From: Harmonia axyridis | Taxonomy: Eukaryota > Arthropoda > Insecta > Coleoptera > Coccinellidae | Reading direction: 5' to 3' | DNA: 64,000 nucleotides | Assembly: GCF_914767665.1 (NCBI RefSeq) | Contig: NC_059502.1 | Location: 58,758,031 to 58,822,030 of the forward strand | Shown here: in pieces, positions 22,715 to 33,827 of the stretch | Position numbering within the stretch: the stretch's first letter is position 1 | How the letters are laid out: each line of letters starts with the position of its first letter | Program-made: the position numbers and the translations under genes | Notes under the pieces: model-generated | What the model was told of the DNA's origin: nothing | The model's input: only the letters and a program-made list of their open reading frames with translations | Database searches by the model: none

Positions 22715-22985
22715 TTTCATGTGTGAATCACGTTATTTATGTGGGTGGCTTCAATCTAAATTTTATGGACTCAGAGAATCATGATATTCGACTACTTGTT
22801 GAACTAATGGAAGGATTTGAAACTTGAGGCTTCGCATTACTCAGGTCACCAGGATAGGTAATCGCTCGTGTTCTATAATTGATCAGATTTTCGTATCACG
22901 TTCTGTGGATGTTTATTAGTGTGGCACCTTAGGGGAAGAAGAGATTTCCTATCACAGATTGATATTCTGTGGCATATTCTGCCTC
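22715..22985 (+). mobile_element. Non-LTR retrotransposon endonuclease fragment
   Basis: Interrupted plus-strand frames give GGFNLNFMDSENHDIRLLVELM, then RIGNRSCSIIDQIFVS, then EISYHRLIF. The order GDFN-like motif, then SxIDxIFxS, then SYHR/SDHR-like motif is that of the C-terminal half of an apurinic-type endonuclease domain in LINEs. Each piece is in a different frame and a TAG stop separates the last two, so this is a dead 5'-truncated or internal fragment. No reverse transcriptase follows. Identification rests on motif order, not on a database match. Confidence 0.6.
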
Positions 22986-24379
22986 AGCACCTCCAATGCA
23001 ATGATTTAATGCATATGTAGAATCAGAGTACATTTTATCATTTATTTTCTCTCCAATAGCGGTATAAAAATCATTTAAGTTGTTTGTTTTTTCGATTGAT
23101 TAGATGTCGCTTGTATTATTATGTCTAGTTCATTTGTTTATTATTGATCGAATGGTTTTGGTTTTATTATCAGATTGGTTTATAAGCTGTTCATGTCTAT
23201 TCTTTGTTAATTTGCACGTTAATTTGTATGCTTATAAAGCTTCTTTATTTCTTGTAACTTTGGAAATTATGACACATACGTCCCTTCGGTTCTTTTTCGA
23301 AAGTTGTCTTATTTCATAGGTGCATGCTGATCTAACAATGCCTTTGGAATATAAAAATAAACTGAAAAGACACCCTCAGCTGAATTTCCACTATTTTGCC
23401 AGTTTATGGGCAGATGCGTTTTTATCATCTGTGAAGCTCCTGCTGTTTTTATTCTAGTCGTTATTTTATTATTATTTTCTGCTTGTTTTCTTGTGAATTC
23501 AAATTGAACAAACTATCCATCGTTATATCCCAAATGGGGTTGCCATAAGTTTCTTCAAAATTACAGAAGACCTTATCAGTAGAGATGGAGAGGTGGATTT
23601 TCAAAGTTATGCTTCATATGCTGTGAACTTAATGAATTGAGCATTTATACGTTTTAAATTGAAGATCTGATTGAAAAGTCATAGAGAAGTTTCAAATTTT
23701 GAAAAAAAATATTTCTTTAAAACGTAACAACTCATAATCCTGAAATTGAGATTGTTATTACAATGATTTTAAATACAATTTCTTCATTTTTGATAACTCC
23801 TAGCGTTCGGTTTTTGATTTTTTGATTCAAATTATGGATTAATTGACCCAGATTATAATCTTGCCAGTTGGATATTCATTCAAAAATGTTTACAGATATT
23901 CATTAAAAAATGTGATTGACATTTATTATTTTATACACGTTCAAATATTTTTTGTTGGAGAAAAAATGGCAATATTTTTCAGCTGCTTAGCTTTTGAAAA
24001 GCTATAGCTGTTGAAATCGAAGCTAAATTATGCAAAAAACTAGCTGTTTTGATAATGTTTCATAATAATTCATAACTGATTGAATTTTGATGAATCTTCA
24101 GAGTCATCTCTAAGTAATTTTCATTTTACAGCGCAATAAATGTCAAGAATATAATGAGCAGTACCTACTATTTGTTTTCTGATTATGCCAATTCAGAGAG
24201 AAAACAACCAGCTGAGACAATAAATGAATCACTGTTTGCAATAGAAAAATATAAGTCATGACAAAAATATCGAACCTCCAGGTTTTTGTTTGCAATACCT
24301 GGAGGCTTGATTATAAATCGGACCAGAATCCGGTTTCAAAAATGTACATAATATTCAGACCATTTTTTTTTTGTTTCAG
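22986..24379. other. No recognised gene, 22.99-24.38 kb
   Basis: Strongly AT-rich DNA. A 71-codon hydrophobic plus-strand frame (23104-23319) reflects T-rich composition and is not recognisable. Confidence 0.4.
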
Positions 24380-24479
24380 GTCAGTATCTATGGAGAACCG
24401 AAAAGCAAATAAGATGGCAATGAGAGAAGTGATGAATCAGCATAATTCAGTTAGGAGAACGAATGATTTCTTCTTCTAG
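24380..24479 (+). other. Possible short terminal exon (low confidence)
   Basis: A polypyrimidine tract followed by TTTCAG (ending 24379) makes a good 3' splice site. It is followed by an open frame, readable as SVSMENRKANKM...RRTNDFFF, to TAG at 24477-24479. It has a charged composition unlike the surrounding translated AT-rich DNA. No domain, donor site or partner exon was identified. It could be chance. Confidence 0.2.
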
Positions 24480-24738
24480 TGGTAACATTTCCAAGTACCT
24501 CATGAAATTCTCACAATTTATATTTTCAGTCGAATGGAATGTAATAATCCAATAATAGATTTTGCCTTGTTACTTCCAATAATGAATAGAATTTTCAAAT
24601 TGTTTATTTACTGACTTTTGAAAGTTCAGAGTGTCTAGAGTTCAATTTTATTGCTCATATGAGTGTTGAAATAATTTAGTAGTTACTCTGCTTCCAAAAT
24701 GAAAAAAAAGTCTCATATCAGAAATTTGCATTCTTATA

Positions 24739-25675
24739 ACGGGTGTTTTTTTCGAGGTATATAACTTTAAGTTGACATTACTGTTCAAGATGGCGACCGA
24801 TTTAACAGCTGTCGAGTGATTTATTCTCAATTTGGTATGGCAATTCATCATGAATAGACTCACGCCTCAACAACGCTTGCAAATAGTGCAATTTTATTTC
24901 GAAAATAATGGTTCTGTGCGGAATACGTATCGCGCACTACGTCCGTTTTATTTTGTTTAGCGATGAAGCGCACTTCTGGTTGAATGGCTACGTCAACAAA
25001 CAAAATATCGCATTTGGAGTGAATCTAATCCTCAAGTGTATGTCGAAACACCGTTACATCCAGAAAAACTGACTGTATGGTCAGCTTTATGGGCTGGTGG
25101 AATCATTGGTCCGTACTTCTTCAAAAACGATGATGGCCAGAACGTTACAGTCAATGGTGATCGGTATAGAGCCATGATTACTAACTTTTCCATTCCTGAA
25201 TTGAACAACCATGATTTCCAGGAGCTGTGGTTCCAACAAGACGGCGCAACATGTAACACAGCTCGTGCCACAATAGATTTATTGAAAGACACGTTTGGTG
25301 ACCGCCTGATTTCACGTTTTGGACCTGTGAATTGGCCTCCAAGATCTTGTGATTCAACACCGCTAGACTACTTTCTGTGGGGCTATGTAAAGTCATTGGT
25401 CTATGCGGATAAACCACAAACCCTTGACCATTTGGAAGACAACATTCGCCGCGTTATTGCCGAAATACGGCCACAAATGTTGGAAAAAGTCATCGAAAAT
25501 TGGACGTCCAGATTGGACTACATCCGTGCCAGCCGTGGCGGTCATATGCCAGAAATCATATTTAAAATGTAATGCCACAAGATTATCTTGCGGATAAATA
25601 AAATTCATGTCAATCGAATAATCCATCGTTGTTTTATTGCAATTTCAAGTTTTATGGCTCTAAAAAAACACCCTT
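24739..25675 (+). mobile_element. Family A copy 6
   Basis: TA at 24737-24738 precedes ACGGGTGTTTTTTTCGAGG, and CACCCTT is followed by TA at 25676-25677. The longer-form recurrent deletion is present. This is one of the best-preserved copies and a useful reference for the non-autonomous consensus. Confidence 0.93.
24850..25572 (+). pseudogene. Family A transposase remnant (copy 6)
   Basis: The N-terminal stub from ATG at 24850 ends in a stop at the junction. The catalytic part is open from 25036 to the normal TAA stop at 25570-25572. A one-base loss within the VNKQNC codons, where most copies have ACTGCCGC, separates it from FSDEAHFW. The second and third catalytic Asp are intact (DGATCNTA and TPLDYFLWGYVKS, 41 residues apart). 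The C-terminus PEIIFKM is complete. Without the helix-turn-helix region it should not bind TIRs. Confidence 0.87.
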
Positions 25676-26479
25676 TATCATGCATATTTATTTATTTTTT
25701 CACTTTTATAGAGAAAATTGTAGTTGAAAGGTAAAAATTTCAATTCACTTTTCATTTACGTCTCTGGCGCCGTTACGGTTTGCTCAACAAATAGGAATTG
25801 TAAGCACCAGCTTCCACTAAAATTCACGTAACGGAATTACCTCGCGCTCTTGGAATAATGCACATTAGCTCCAGAGGCGTTCATGCACATCAAAACGATC
25901 CAATTTTTCTATTTTCAATCTACGTCCGGTAGATCCTTATCTCACACATAAAAATCACCCTTGAAGCGTTTGAAAAATAACTCGACTGTATTTTTAGACG
26001 TTCATTTACCGGAAGCCCCTGTCTACATAAAGATCGCACGAACGAAAATAACTAACAAAGAATGAGTAGTTACTCATTACATTGTTACAATGACCTTATT
26101 TTCTTTCAATTACGTAATTGTTGATCAACTTATCTCAATGAGATCTATTAATTGTCCATTCAATTAGAATAATATGAGGAGAGGTTCGAATGAACAGAAG
26201 AATTGGCAGATATAATTGGCATTGGAGCCTGCTTTGATCATCCGTGAATGAAATTGTAATGAGTCACAAATATCGACAATGTTTACGGAAGTAGTCAATG
26301 AAACAAGCTTGAACTAAGATCCATTTTCCAGGCAACAAATTATAGATGTGTCCGAACATCAGGCATCTACTCATGATTCTTTCCCATGATAACTAGAAAA
26401 TTAACTTGGCTCCTGACATATATACAGAATAATTCAGATTTTGGTCGATGAACTTTACCTACTAATGAATTTCGTATAC
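25676..26479. other. No recognised gene, 25.68-26.48 kb
   Basis: Contains a less AT-rich patch at about 25760-25930 (with GTTACGG and CGTAACGG in near-inverted arrangement). No open frame or known element is recognised there. Confidence 0.35.
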
Positions 26480-26514
26480 AGGAGTTCCAAGTACTAAGCA
26501 TCCACTTCGATGTA

Positions 26515-27447
26515 CCGGGTGTTTTTTTTCGAGTTATATAACCTTAAGTTGGCATTACTGTTCAAGATGGCGACCGATTTAATAGCTGTCAAGTGATTTA
26601 TTCTCAGTTTGGTTTGGCAATTCATCATGAATAGACTCCCGCCTGAACAACGCTTGCAAATAGTGCAATTTTATTTCGAAAATAATGGTTATGTGCAGAA
26701 TACGTATCACGCACTACGTCCATTTTATTTTGTTCAGCGATGAAGCGCACTTCTGGTTGAATGGCTACGTCAACCAACAAAACTGTCGCATTTGGAGTGA
26801 AGCTAATCCTCAAGTGTATGTCGAAAAATCCAGAAAAACTGATTGTTTGGTGGGCTTTATGGGCTGGTGGAATCATTGGTCCGTACTTCTTCGAAAACGA
26901 TGATGGCCAGAACGTTACAGTCAATGGTGATCGGTATAGAGCCATGATTACTAACTTTTTCATTCCTGAATTGAACAACCATGATGTCCAGGAGCTGTAT
27001 TTCCAACAAGACGGTGCAACATGTCACACAGCTCGTGCCACAATCGATTTATTGAAAGACACGTTTGGTGACCGCCTAATTTCACGTTTTGGACCTTTGA
27101 ATTGGCCTCCAAGATCTTGTGATTCAACACCGCCAGACTACTTTCTGTGGGGCTATGTAAAATCATTGGTCTATGCGGATAAGCCACAAACCCTTGACCA
27201 TTTGGAAGACAACATTCGTCGTGTTATTGCCGATATACGGCCACAAATGTTGGAAAAAGTCATCGAAAATTGGACGTCCAGATTGGACTACATCCGAGCA
27301 AGCCGTGGCGGTCATATGCCAGAAATCATATTTAAAATGTAATGCCACAAGATTATCTTGCGGATAAATAAAATTTATGTCTTTCGAATAATTCATCGTT
27401 GTTTTATTGCAATTTAAAGTTCTATAGCTCCAAAAAAACACACCCTT
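26515..27447 (+). mobile_element. Family A copy 7, nested in family B
   Basis: TA at 26513-26514 precedes CCGGGTGTTTTTTTTCGAG, and ACACCCTT is followed by TA at 27448-27449. The host sequence on the two sides is contiguous in the related family B copy at 44.95 kb, which gives an empty-site comparison. The longer-form internal deletion is present. Confidence 0.93.
26627..27342 (+). pseudogene. Family A transposase remnant (copy 7)
   Basis: FSDEAHFW is intact after the junction. An 8-bp deletion between the codons for VE and NPEKL then shifts frame, so the open region 26761-27342 enters the true frame only at PEKLIVWWALWAGG. From there to the TAA at 27342 the catalytic part is uninterrupted, with YFQQDGATCHTA and TPPDYFLWG. 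The N-terminal stub lies in a different frame. Confidence 0.86.
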
Positions 27448-27740
27448 TATATTTCACATGCTATTTGTAAAAAATTTGATCATTGGCGGAATAAAAATCG
27501 TTGCTTTTGTAAAAGGTATTCTAATGAGAAGTTTCATGTTGATATAATATTCAGCCAAATCCTTTTCATGAAATTTGCCATGACCAATTCATGCATTTGC
27601 TTCTGTATGTTCTCAGAAACTTCCCGAATTCCATTTTCAAGGTTTTTAATCGATTATGGAGCATTGGCATAGACCTTATCTTTTATGTGGCCCAAAGAAA
27701 AAAGTCGAAAGTTGTTAAATCACTGAGCTTTGATCATCTC

Positions 27741-28361
27741 ATTGATTTGAGTATGAGAATGACAGCTTAGGGCTCAAAATTAAAGGCATCAATGTAACTT
27801 TCGGTCAACAACCCCTCCAGAATCTAGTGAATAGGGTTTGACATCGAACATTCCAGTGGAAATGTTGGGGTGTGTAAGAAAGCGAGACATTCTGTCTATA
27901 TATCCATGACCCTTCTAGATGATTTATTTGTTTTTCGGTGTTTTTACACATATGGAATATGTGTTAACAACTGAAGATAACTCCTAATACGCTTAAAAGA
28001 TACCATACGTTGAAAGCATTCTTCGTCGGCAGACAAGTTGAAAGTTTGTCGCTGAAGTTGAAGGAAAAGTGTTCAGTGACCATAAAAGTAGGGTGATAAA
28101 AAGGGTTTCAACTGTTAATTTACTTTTCTGGGGAGGTCGTTTTAGTTTTATGAATTGAAGTTATTGCCCCTATGTTTCAAATGTGGTCGAATATTCCCAA
28201 TGCGTATGGTTTTATTGGAGCGGTATGAGCGGGATGCAAAGAAAAATTCGATTTAATTCTAAAGTACTGATTTCTGTGATTATGCCATTATTATATAAAC
28301 ATTTTGCCAGTCTCGGCAAGTTGATTGAGATAATTTGGTTATTGCTTTGAAAAATATCGGC
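27741..28361. other. No recognised gene, 27.74-28.36 kb
   Basis: Some of this may be further decayed family B sequence, but I cannot align it by eye. No open frame of note. Confidence 0.35.
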
Positions 28362-28460
28362 CAAATTAGCGGAACGGACAAATCTCTCAACGAAGTTTGT
28401 AATTTTTTTCTTTTGAACACCGAATTTAGTAATTATTTTTTTGATTTATAGCTTGATTCC
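28362..28460 (+). repeat. Dispersed repeat K, copy 3
   Basis: Contains CAAATTAGCGGAACGGACA, CTCAACGAAGTTTGTAA and a TTAGTAATTATTTTTTTGATT block ending in GCTTGATTCC. It parallels copy 1 over its full length. Confidence 0.6.
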
Positions 28461-30660
28461 TCGGGAACATTACTGTCAACTGCCGTAGATATAAAGGGTG
28501 TTAGATGTAAATCTTGAAGGTGGTGTTAGTATCACTCATTTGCTGTTGAGAGAGCCGAAATTTAACATAATTTTTTTTTTTTTTTTTAATTCTCACTTTA
28601 CTTCATTTTTCGTCATTTTTGCCTACATCGCCCAAATTTGATTTGAATTTTTGATTATTTAGGTCAGAAAAGGATATGATATGTATGGAAAAGGCAAAAC
28701 TATGCTGTATTAGATGTTGAATAAAAATTTGTATGATTTGAATGTTAGTATATAAAGCAAATAATAATAAATTTCTAATATAAAATTGCCTGCAACTTTC
28801 GAATTCCATAATTTATGTATGACCAAATTATTTAAAAAACTTGATGAATTCGTTCTTTATTTCCTGAAAAAGATTTCTTCAGAATGCTAGTTTTGTTTTA
28901 GTAGATTCTGATTTGAAAGGGGAAAGAAGCAAAGAAAGGAAATTAATGAATTGAATATTTTTTATATTAATTGAACTCGACATTCCAGTAGAAAATGTAT
29001 TCATGAATTATGTTTGAAATGACCTTCACCATTCCTTATACAAGCAAATACCCTCTTCCTTATTTCTTCAGTTGTTACTTTCCATCTGAAATTTATTCTC
29101 GCTGTTTCGTCTATTATAACGGTGTTAGATCCGGAATTCTCGCTGACCACTAATAAAATCCAAAATTATAATCAAATTTGGTATAAAAAACTGACGAAAA
29201 ATGAAGTAAGTAAGAAATCACAAGAACTCAAATATCTCGTAAACTCATGATTTTTTGTTATCACTAAATATTGCTCAAACGAGCAAATGAGTTATAGTAA
29301 CACGTTCTCCACGGTTCACTTCTGATTTGAAACAACCAGTATATAGAGGTCTTCAAAAAAGGTAGAATTGACAGAAGAATAGAAATATAGGTTGTAATTT
29401 TCAAATTTCGGGTTTTGATGAATTTGAGTTGTCCAAACTCATAATCTTCCCATAAACACCCTGTACATTTTTTATCCAAATCGCAAAGAGTCATATAATA
29501 CTGAGTATTGGCAGATTCGTTTTTTCGAAAATTAACTTTTTCTGCAGAAGTATTCAAAAAATCCTCGTCGCAACCTTTTTTTTTCATAAGAATCTCATCA
29601 ACTCATGAATCGTTGAGTTTATTCCCAAGTTATGGCATATTACTGAGATTGTTGCCAATCCATTTGAATAAAGAAAGTAGTAATTTGTTTCCGGTATAAC
29701 CGAAAGTTGTAAGGGTCTGAAAATATTTTAGGAAGAAAGTTCATTGTCTGAAACACCAATATACAAATTTTTAGCACAAAATCATGATTAGTTTTCCATA
29801 AACGTCAAATGGGTCATCGTGGTGAATCACCCTATATATTCAATATGCTGAAAGAAGGACTTTTTCCCCAAAACTAATAAGGTTTTCGCTCTCTATTGGA
29901 ACTCAATAAATTCAGAAAAGCGTAGATATATCCAATTGTCCTCACGCTTCATTTTCTAAGATATGCCGAAGGTCCATTCCGGAATCACAAACGATTTCCA
30001 AGTCAGCAAAGGTCCTGCATATTGAATGTGTAGAAAGCATTCCGAATACCTTCGAATCTCAGTTTCAGCGGGAACTCCTTTGTTTACCAATTCCTCTTGG
30101 AATAGAAATTCTTCAGAAATGCCTACCTGACATCCTTATAAATATACCTTTCCAAATATTTATAGGAGTCATGCAAACAATATCATTAATTCGCCTCCAC
30201 TGGGGGTAGTAAAGTAACTGTCTATTTGCTATTGATCTCGGTTTCCCCCAAATTTCATCTTTCATCTGATGATGACATCAAGGGCGCTTCAGACCTCCTT
30301 TGAAATATCTCAGCTATTCGTATCAATAGAGCTTATGCTGTTTATACGATTTGGAAGCAATTAGATGATTCAATCTCTAGCAGATCCCCTATTTCTGATT
30401 TTCCCGGTCAATATAACACGAACTAGAATTTATTGAATGCGATGAAAATTGCTGGAATAATCATCAATGAAGCTTGACGTTTAGGGGAATTTGGTTAGTG
30501 CTTACAATTAACTTTGAAGAGTCGTTTTCGCTTGTCAAATATCGATGACGTGATATAAATCATGCTCCCTTTGTGTGCAGATAATTTGACACTATATTAT
30601 TCATAGTATTGTTCTTTCAAATTGTATTCTTTTATCTTGATATGTGACATGGATAAATTG
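28461..30660. other. No recognised gene, 28.46-30.66 kb
   Basis: AT-rich DNA with an 18-base T-run near 28570. A 107-codon minus-strand frame (29264-29587) starts in A/T-rich sequence and has no recognisable domain. AACACCCTGTACA near 29455 resembles the terminal motif of family C and other MITEs, but no second end was found. Confidence 0.4.
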
Positions 30661-31806
30661 AAGAGTTTTCCAATGAGAGGTTTCGTTTTGAATAGGCCGC
30701 TATCTGAGCCACAGTCGCTTTTGAAGGTGTCATATTTTGAAATCTACGGCCTTACTTAAAATGGAAAAATACACCCTTCAACAATGCATTGAAATTGTCA
30801 GAATTGACTAAAAAAATTGTGAAAATTTTGCAGTCACAGTCCACAAAAGTAAAGCACTTTTGGGTTGAAGTAACTTCTAGGCCGGCAATAGTAAAACTAG
30901 TGGAAAAATTTGAGCTGTTGGGAAAGCTAGTGATGTGAAGAATCGAAACCCTGTGCATTGCTCAAGAACAACTTGTAATATTGCTGTTGTAGCCCGTTTT
31001 ACTGACTAAAACCCAAGTTTATCTCGCTTCTCTTGGGAATTAAGCATTTCACAAGAAATAAGCCAGTCGATCACCAGCAATTTCGTATCTTCGCAGGTTG
31101 TATCTTTTAAATGCATCAAAATGATTTGGATTGTCATCTTAAAATCATCTTCATTGATGAGGCCTTTTTTCATTTCTGAATACGCCAGCATTGTCGCATT
31201 TGAGACTCGGAAAATTCGAAAAAGATTGTTGCTTCTCCATCCTCAACGTGCCACTGTTTGGTTCTGTTTTTGGACTAATGGTGTGATTGGACCCTAATCA
31301 TTCGAAAATGAGGCTGATACAACTGTTAAGGTGAATGGATTGCGCTATCGAGCTATGATTAATAATTTTTTAGGGTCAGAATTGGGAAGATATTAATGTG
31401 AATGACGTTTATGTTCAACAAAAAGGCGCTAAGTGCTACACAAGCAACAAAACTATAGCAATTTTTCAGGAAAAGTTTCCTGACAGTGTTATTTTTCGAA
31501 GAGGTGATCACAATTGGCCACCGTAATCTTATGATTTAACACCTTTAGACTTTTTCCTTTGGAGTTACGTGAAAGATGAGGTCTATGCCAATCCTCCACA
31601 ATCAATTCAAGACCTTAACCATGATCAGGTTATCGAGGACATACAACTACAAATGTGCGAATTGATCATGGAAAATTTCATCAAAAGCAAGGGGTGTTGC
31701 ATCCGTATTGTTGGTGGCCTTTTTGCTGATATCGTTTATCATCGTTAATGGCATACCTTCCTCTTTCAATGAAATTAACATCAATTGATTTCTCTTGAAA
31801 TATACT
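30661..31806 (+). mobile_element. Family B Tc1/mariner relic 4 (most complete copy)
   Basis: The 5' TIR (GAGTTTTCCAATGAGAGG, TTTCGTTTTGAATAGG) and the inverted 3' end (TTTCATTGAAAGAGG... on the minus strand) bound about 1.15 kb. Interrupted frames show IIFIDEAFF (first Asp), the sequence equivalent to QQKGAKCYTS (second Asp lost), and CDL-like followed by LDFFLWSYVKDEVYANP (third Asp). Order and spacing match the DD41D-type family A protein, but the nucleotide sequence is well diverged. Many stops and frameshifts make it an old relic. Confidence 0.75.
31165..31720 (+). pseudogene. Family B transposase catalytic remnant
   Basis: Reading across at least four frame changes, the plus strand gives FIDEAFF, then a WFCFWTNGVIGP-like block and VNGLRYRAMINNF. 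These are followed by the VQQKGAKCYTS region, GDHNWPP, LTPLDFFLWSYVKDEV and a C-terminal IQLQMCELIMENF segment. The second catalytic Asp of QQDGA is replaced by Lys. Several in-frame stops (for example in the NWPP-to-DLTP segment) rule out function. Confidence 0.65.
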
Positions 31807-32149
31807 CTTTTTTTATAGCAAAATGAAATCTCTTCTTAGAAAAGCCTTAATAATAATGCTTTAACTTGATAGATTTCATAAAAACTTTGTTCTGTCGTTT
31901 ACAGGAGAATATGATATATCATGTGTTGAATAACAAGAAATATCTATCAGTCCAATAGATATCTTCATCCTTTTGTGCACATTGATCATTATTTTTATGT
32001 CGAATGAAATTTGCTTTTCAGCTTATTACAAAACTGGAGTGGTCCTTTTCGAATTCCTTTTTTAATTTCACGATGGAATGTTTCGATTCTAAATGTAAAA
32101 AATTCAAGATTCATGAAAATGAGTATAGTAGGTTAGGTACTGCTTTCTA
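31807..32149. other. No recognised gene, 31.81-32.15 kb
   Basis: Short AT-rich spacer between family B relic 4 and family A copy 8. Nothing recognised. Confidence 0.35.
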
Positions 32150-33072
32150 AAGGGTGTTTTTTTTAGAGGTATAGAACTTTAAATTGCAATAAAACAACGA
32201 TGGATTATTCGATTGACATGAATTTTATTCATCCTCAAGATAATCTTGTGGCATTACCTTTTAAATATTATTTCTGGCATATGACCGCCAAGGCTGGCTC
32301 GGATGTAGTCCAATCTGGACGTCCAATTTTCGATGACTTTTTCCAACATTTGTGGCCGTATATCGGCAATAACACGGCGACTGTTGTCTTCCAAATGGTC
32401 GAAGGTTTGTGGCTTATCCGCATAGATCAATGACTTTACATAGCCCCATAGAAAGTAGTTTAGCGGTGTTAAATCACAAGATCTTGGAGGCCAATTCACA
32501 GGTCCAAAACTTGAAATAAGGCGGTCACCAAACGTGTCTTTCAATAAATCGATTGTGGCACGAGCTGTGTGACATGTAGCGCCGTTTTGTTGAAACCAAA
32601 GCTCCTGGACATCATGGTTGTTAAATTCAGGAATGAAAAAGTTAGTAATCATGGCTCTATACAGATCACCATTGACTGTAACGTTCTGGCCATCATCGTT
32701 TTTGAAGAAGTACGGCCCAATAAACCGCACCAAACAGTCAGTTTTTCTGGATGTAACGGTGTTTCGACATACACTTGAGGATTAGCATCACTCCAAATGC
32801 GGCAGTTTTGTTTGTTGACGTAGTCATTGAACCAAAAGTGCGCTTCATCGCTAAACAAAATAAAATGGACGTAGTGCGCGATACGTATTCCAGACAGAAC
32901 CATTATTTTCGAAATGAAATTGCACTATTTGCAAGCGTTGGTCAGGCGTTAGTCTATTCATGATGAATTCCCAAACCAAACTGAGAATAAACCACTTGAC
33001 AGCTGTTAAATCGGTCGCCATCTTGAACAAAAATGCCAACTTAAAGCTATATACCTCGAAAAAAACACCCGT
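32150..33072 (-). mobile_element. Family A copy 8
   Basis: TA at 32148-32149 precedes AAGGGTGTTTTTTTTAGAG. The right end CACCCGT is followed by TA at 33073-33074. The longer-form recurrent deletion is present. A 17-bp deletion near 32720 removes part of the ALWAGGIIGPYFF codons. Confidence 0.92.
32254..32961 (-). pseudogene. Family A transposase remnant (copy 8)
   Basis: FSDEAHFWFNDYVNKQNC follows the junction, then the 17-bp deletion shifts frame. The remaining open stretch 32254-32733 reads to the C-terminus. The second catalytic Asp has become Asn (WFQQNGATCHTA) and the third has also become Asn (TPLNYFLWG), so two of three catalytic residues are lost. It is the copy with the most catalytic substitutions. 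Confidence 0.87.
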
Positions 33073-33827
33073 TATAATAGAATTTCAAGAGATTCGAATC
33101 TATCGTAATATTTTTTCGTTTTTGTAGTGCAATCAGCAGGAGTAACTTTATTATTATAGTATTCTAGAATAACTACGAAAGATATGATCACAATTTCGTC
33201 TACCTCAATTCGTCAAGCTAAGCAACGGATGTCGTTCGGGATGTTCAAGGATGTGTAAAAAAAAAAAAAACTCCAGTATTCAGCTCAAGGCTAATAACCC
33301 AATTAATGAATGGCCAGAGTGTCGATAGCTATCCCCGACTGTTTTCTCTGAAAAGACTACGGTTGAGTTGTGGTGACATACTTTTTAACAAGTGGGTCGT
33401 TTGTGTTTGCCGTCTGTCAAAAGATCTCAATTGTATTTTGGCAGCAAACACGACACCGGGTCAAGTTATTTTTCAATGGCACGTTAATACAAATGGGTGT
33501 TCCGAAAGACAGATCGTTAGGCTACCGGTCATTTGTGATAAGGCTTTGTTCTGGGTTCGAAATCCAAACTGGTTTGAAACCTATGGAGGGTGGTGATGGT
33601 ATTGGACGGAAATCAATTATTTTCTTCACAACTACTTTAGGATATGAATCAGTTTATTTTGAATTTGACCACAAAATGTTAATATTCACTCACTTGATTT
33701 TTCACCCAATATTAATTCTACAACACCTGGTTCCGTAAGCATTTTGATTGAATGTTATTTCCATTTATGTTATGTAATGAATATTACGAAACTATTTAGA
33801 TAACATAGAGAATAATAGTTATTTATA
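33073..33827. other. No recognised gene, 33.07-33.83 kb
   Basis: Two overlapping plus-strand open frames (33306-33596 with 96 codons, 33370-33738 with 122 codons) lie in sequence that is less AT-rich than average. The longer frame has a hydrophobic N-terminal stretch (MVTYFLTSGSFVFAV), but neither has a recognisable domain. The overlap in two frames suggests chance or a decayed element. Confidence 0.35.

Larger units (their letters stand above)
26480..27740 (-). mobile_element. Family B relic 3, split by family A copy 7
   Basis: The left piece 26480-26514 (GGAGTTCCAAGTACTAAGC...) and the right piece from 27448 (ATTTGATCATTGGCGGAATA, then ACGAATTC-poor 3' sequence) together match 44946-45320 without interruption. 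The right piece runs through the family B C-terminal region in reverse orientation. Landmarks are TGACCAATTC, TGCATTTGCTTCTGTATG and GAGCATTGGCATAGACCTTATC. Family A copy 7 (26515-27447) occupies the gap. Confidence 0.75.

Noticed and set aside
19831..25675. Possibility that copies 4-6 form a tandem cluster from local duplication
   Set aside because: Flanking DNA differs for each copy, most ends abut TA, the orientation of copy 5 differs and it carries a different deletion class. Independent insertions fit better.
28558..28590. Long T-run near 28570 as a retroposon tail
   Set aside because: No poly-A signal, body or target duplication could be associated with it.
33370..33738. 122-codon open frame with a hydrophobic N-terminus
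   Set aside because: A 96-codon frame overlaps it on the same strand, no domain is recognisable, and there is no splice or promoter context. Recorded only as part of the spacer.
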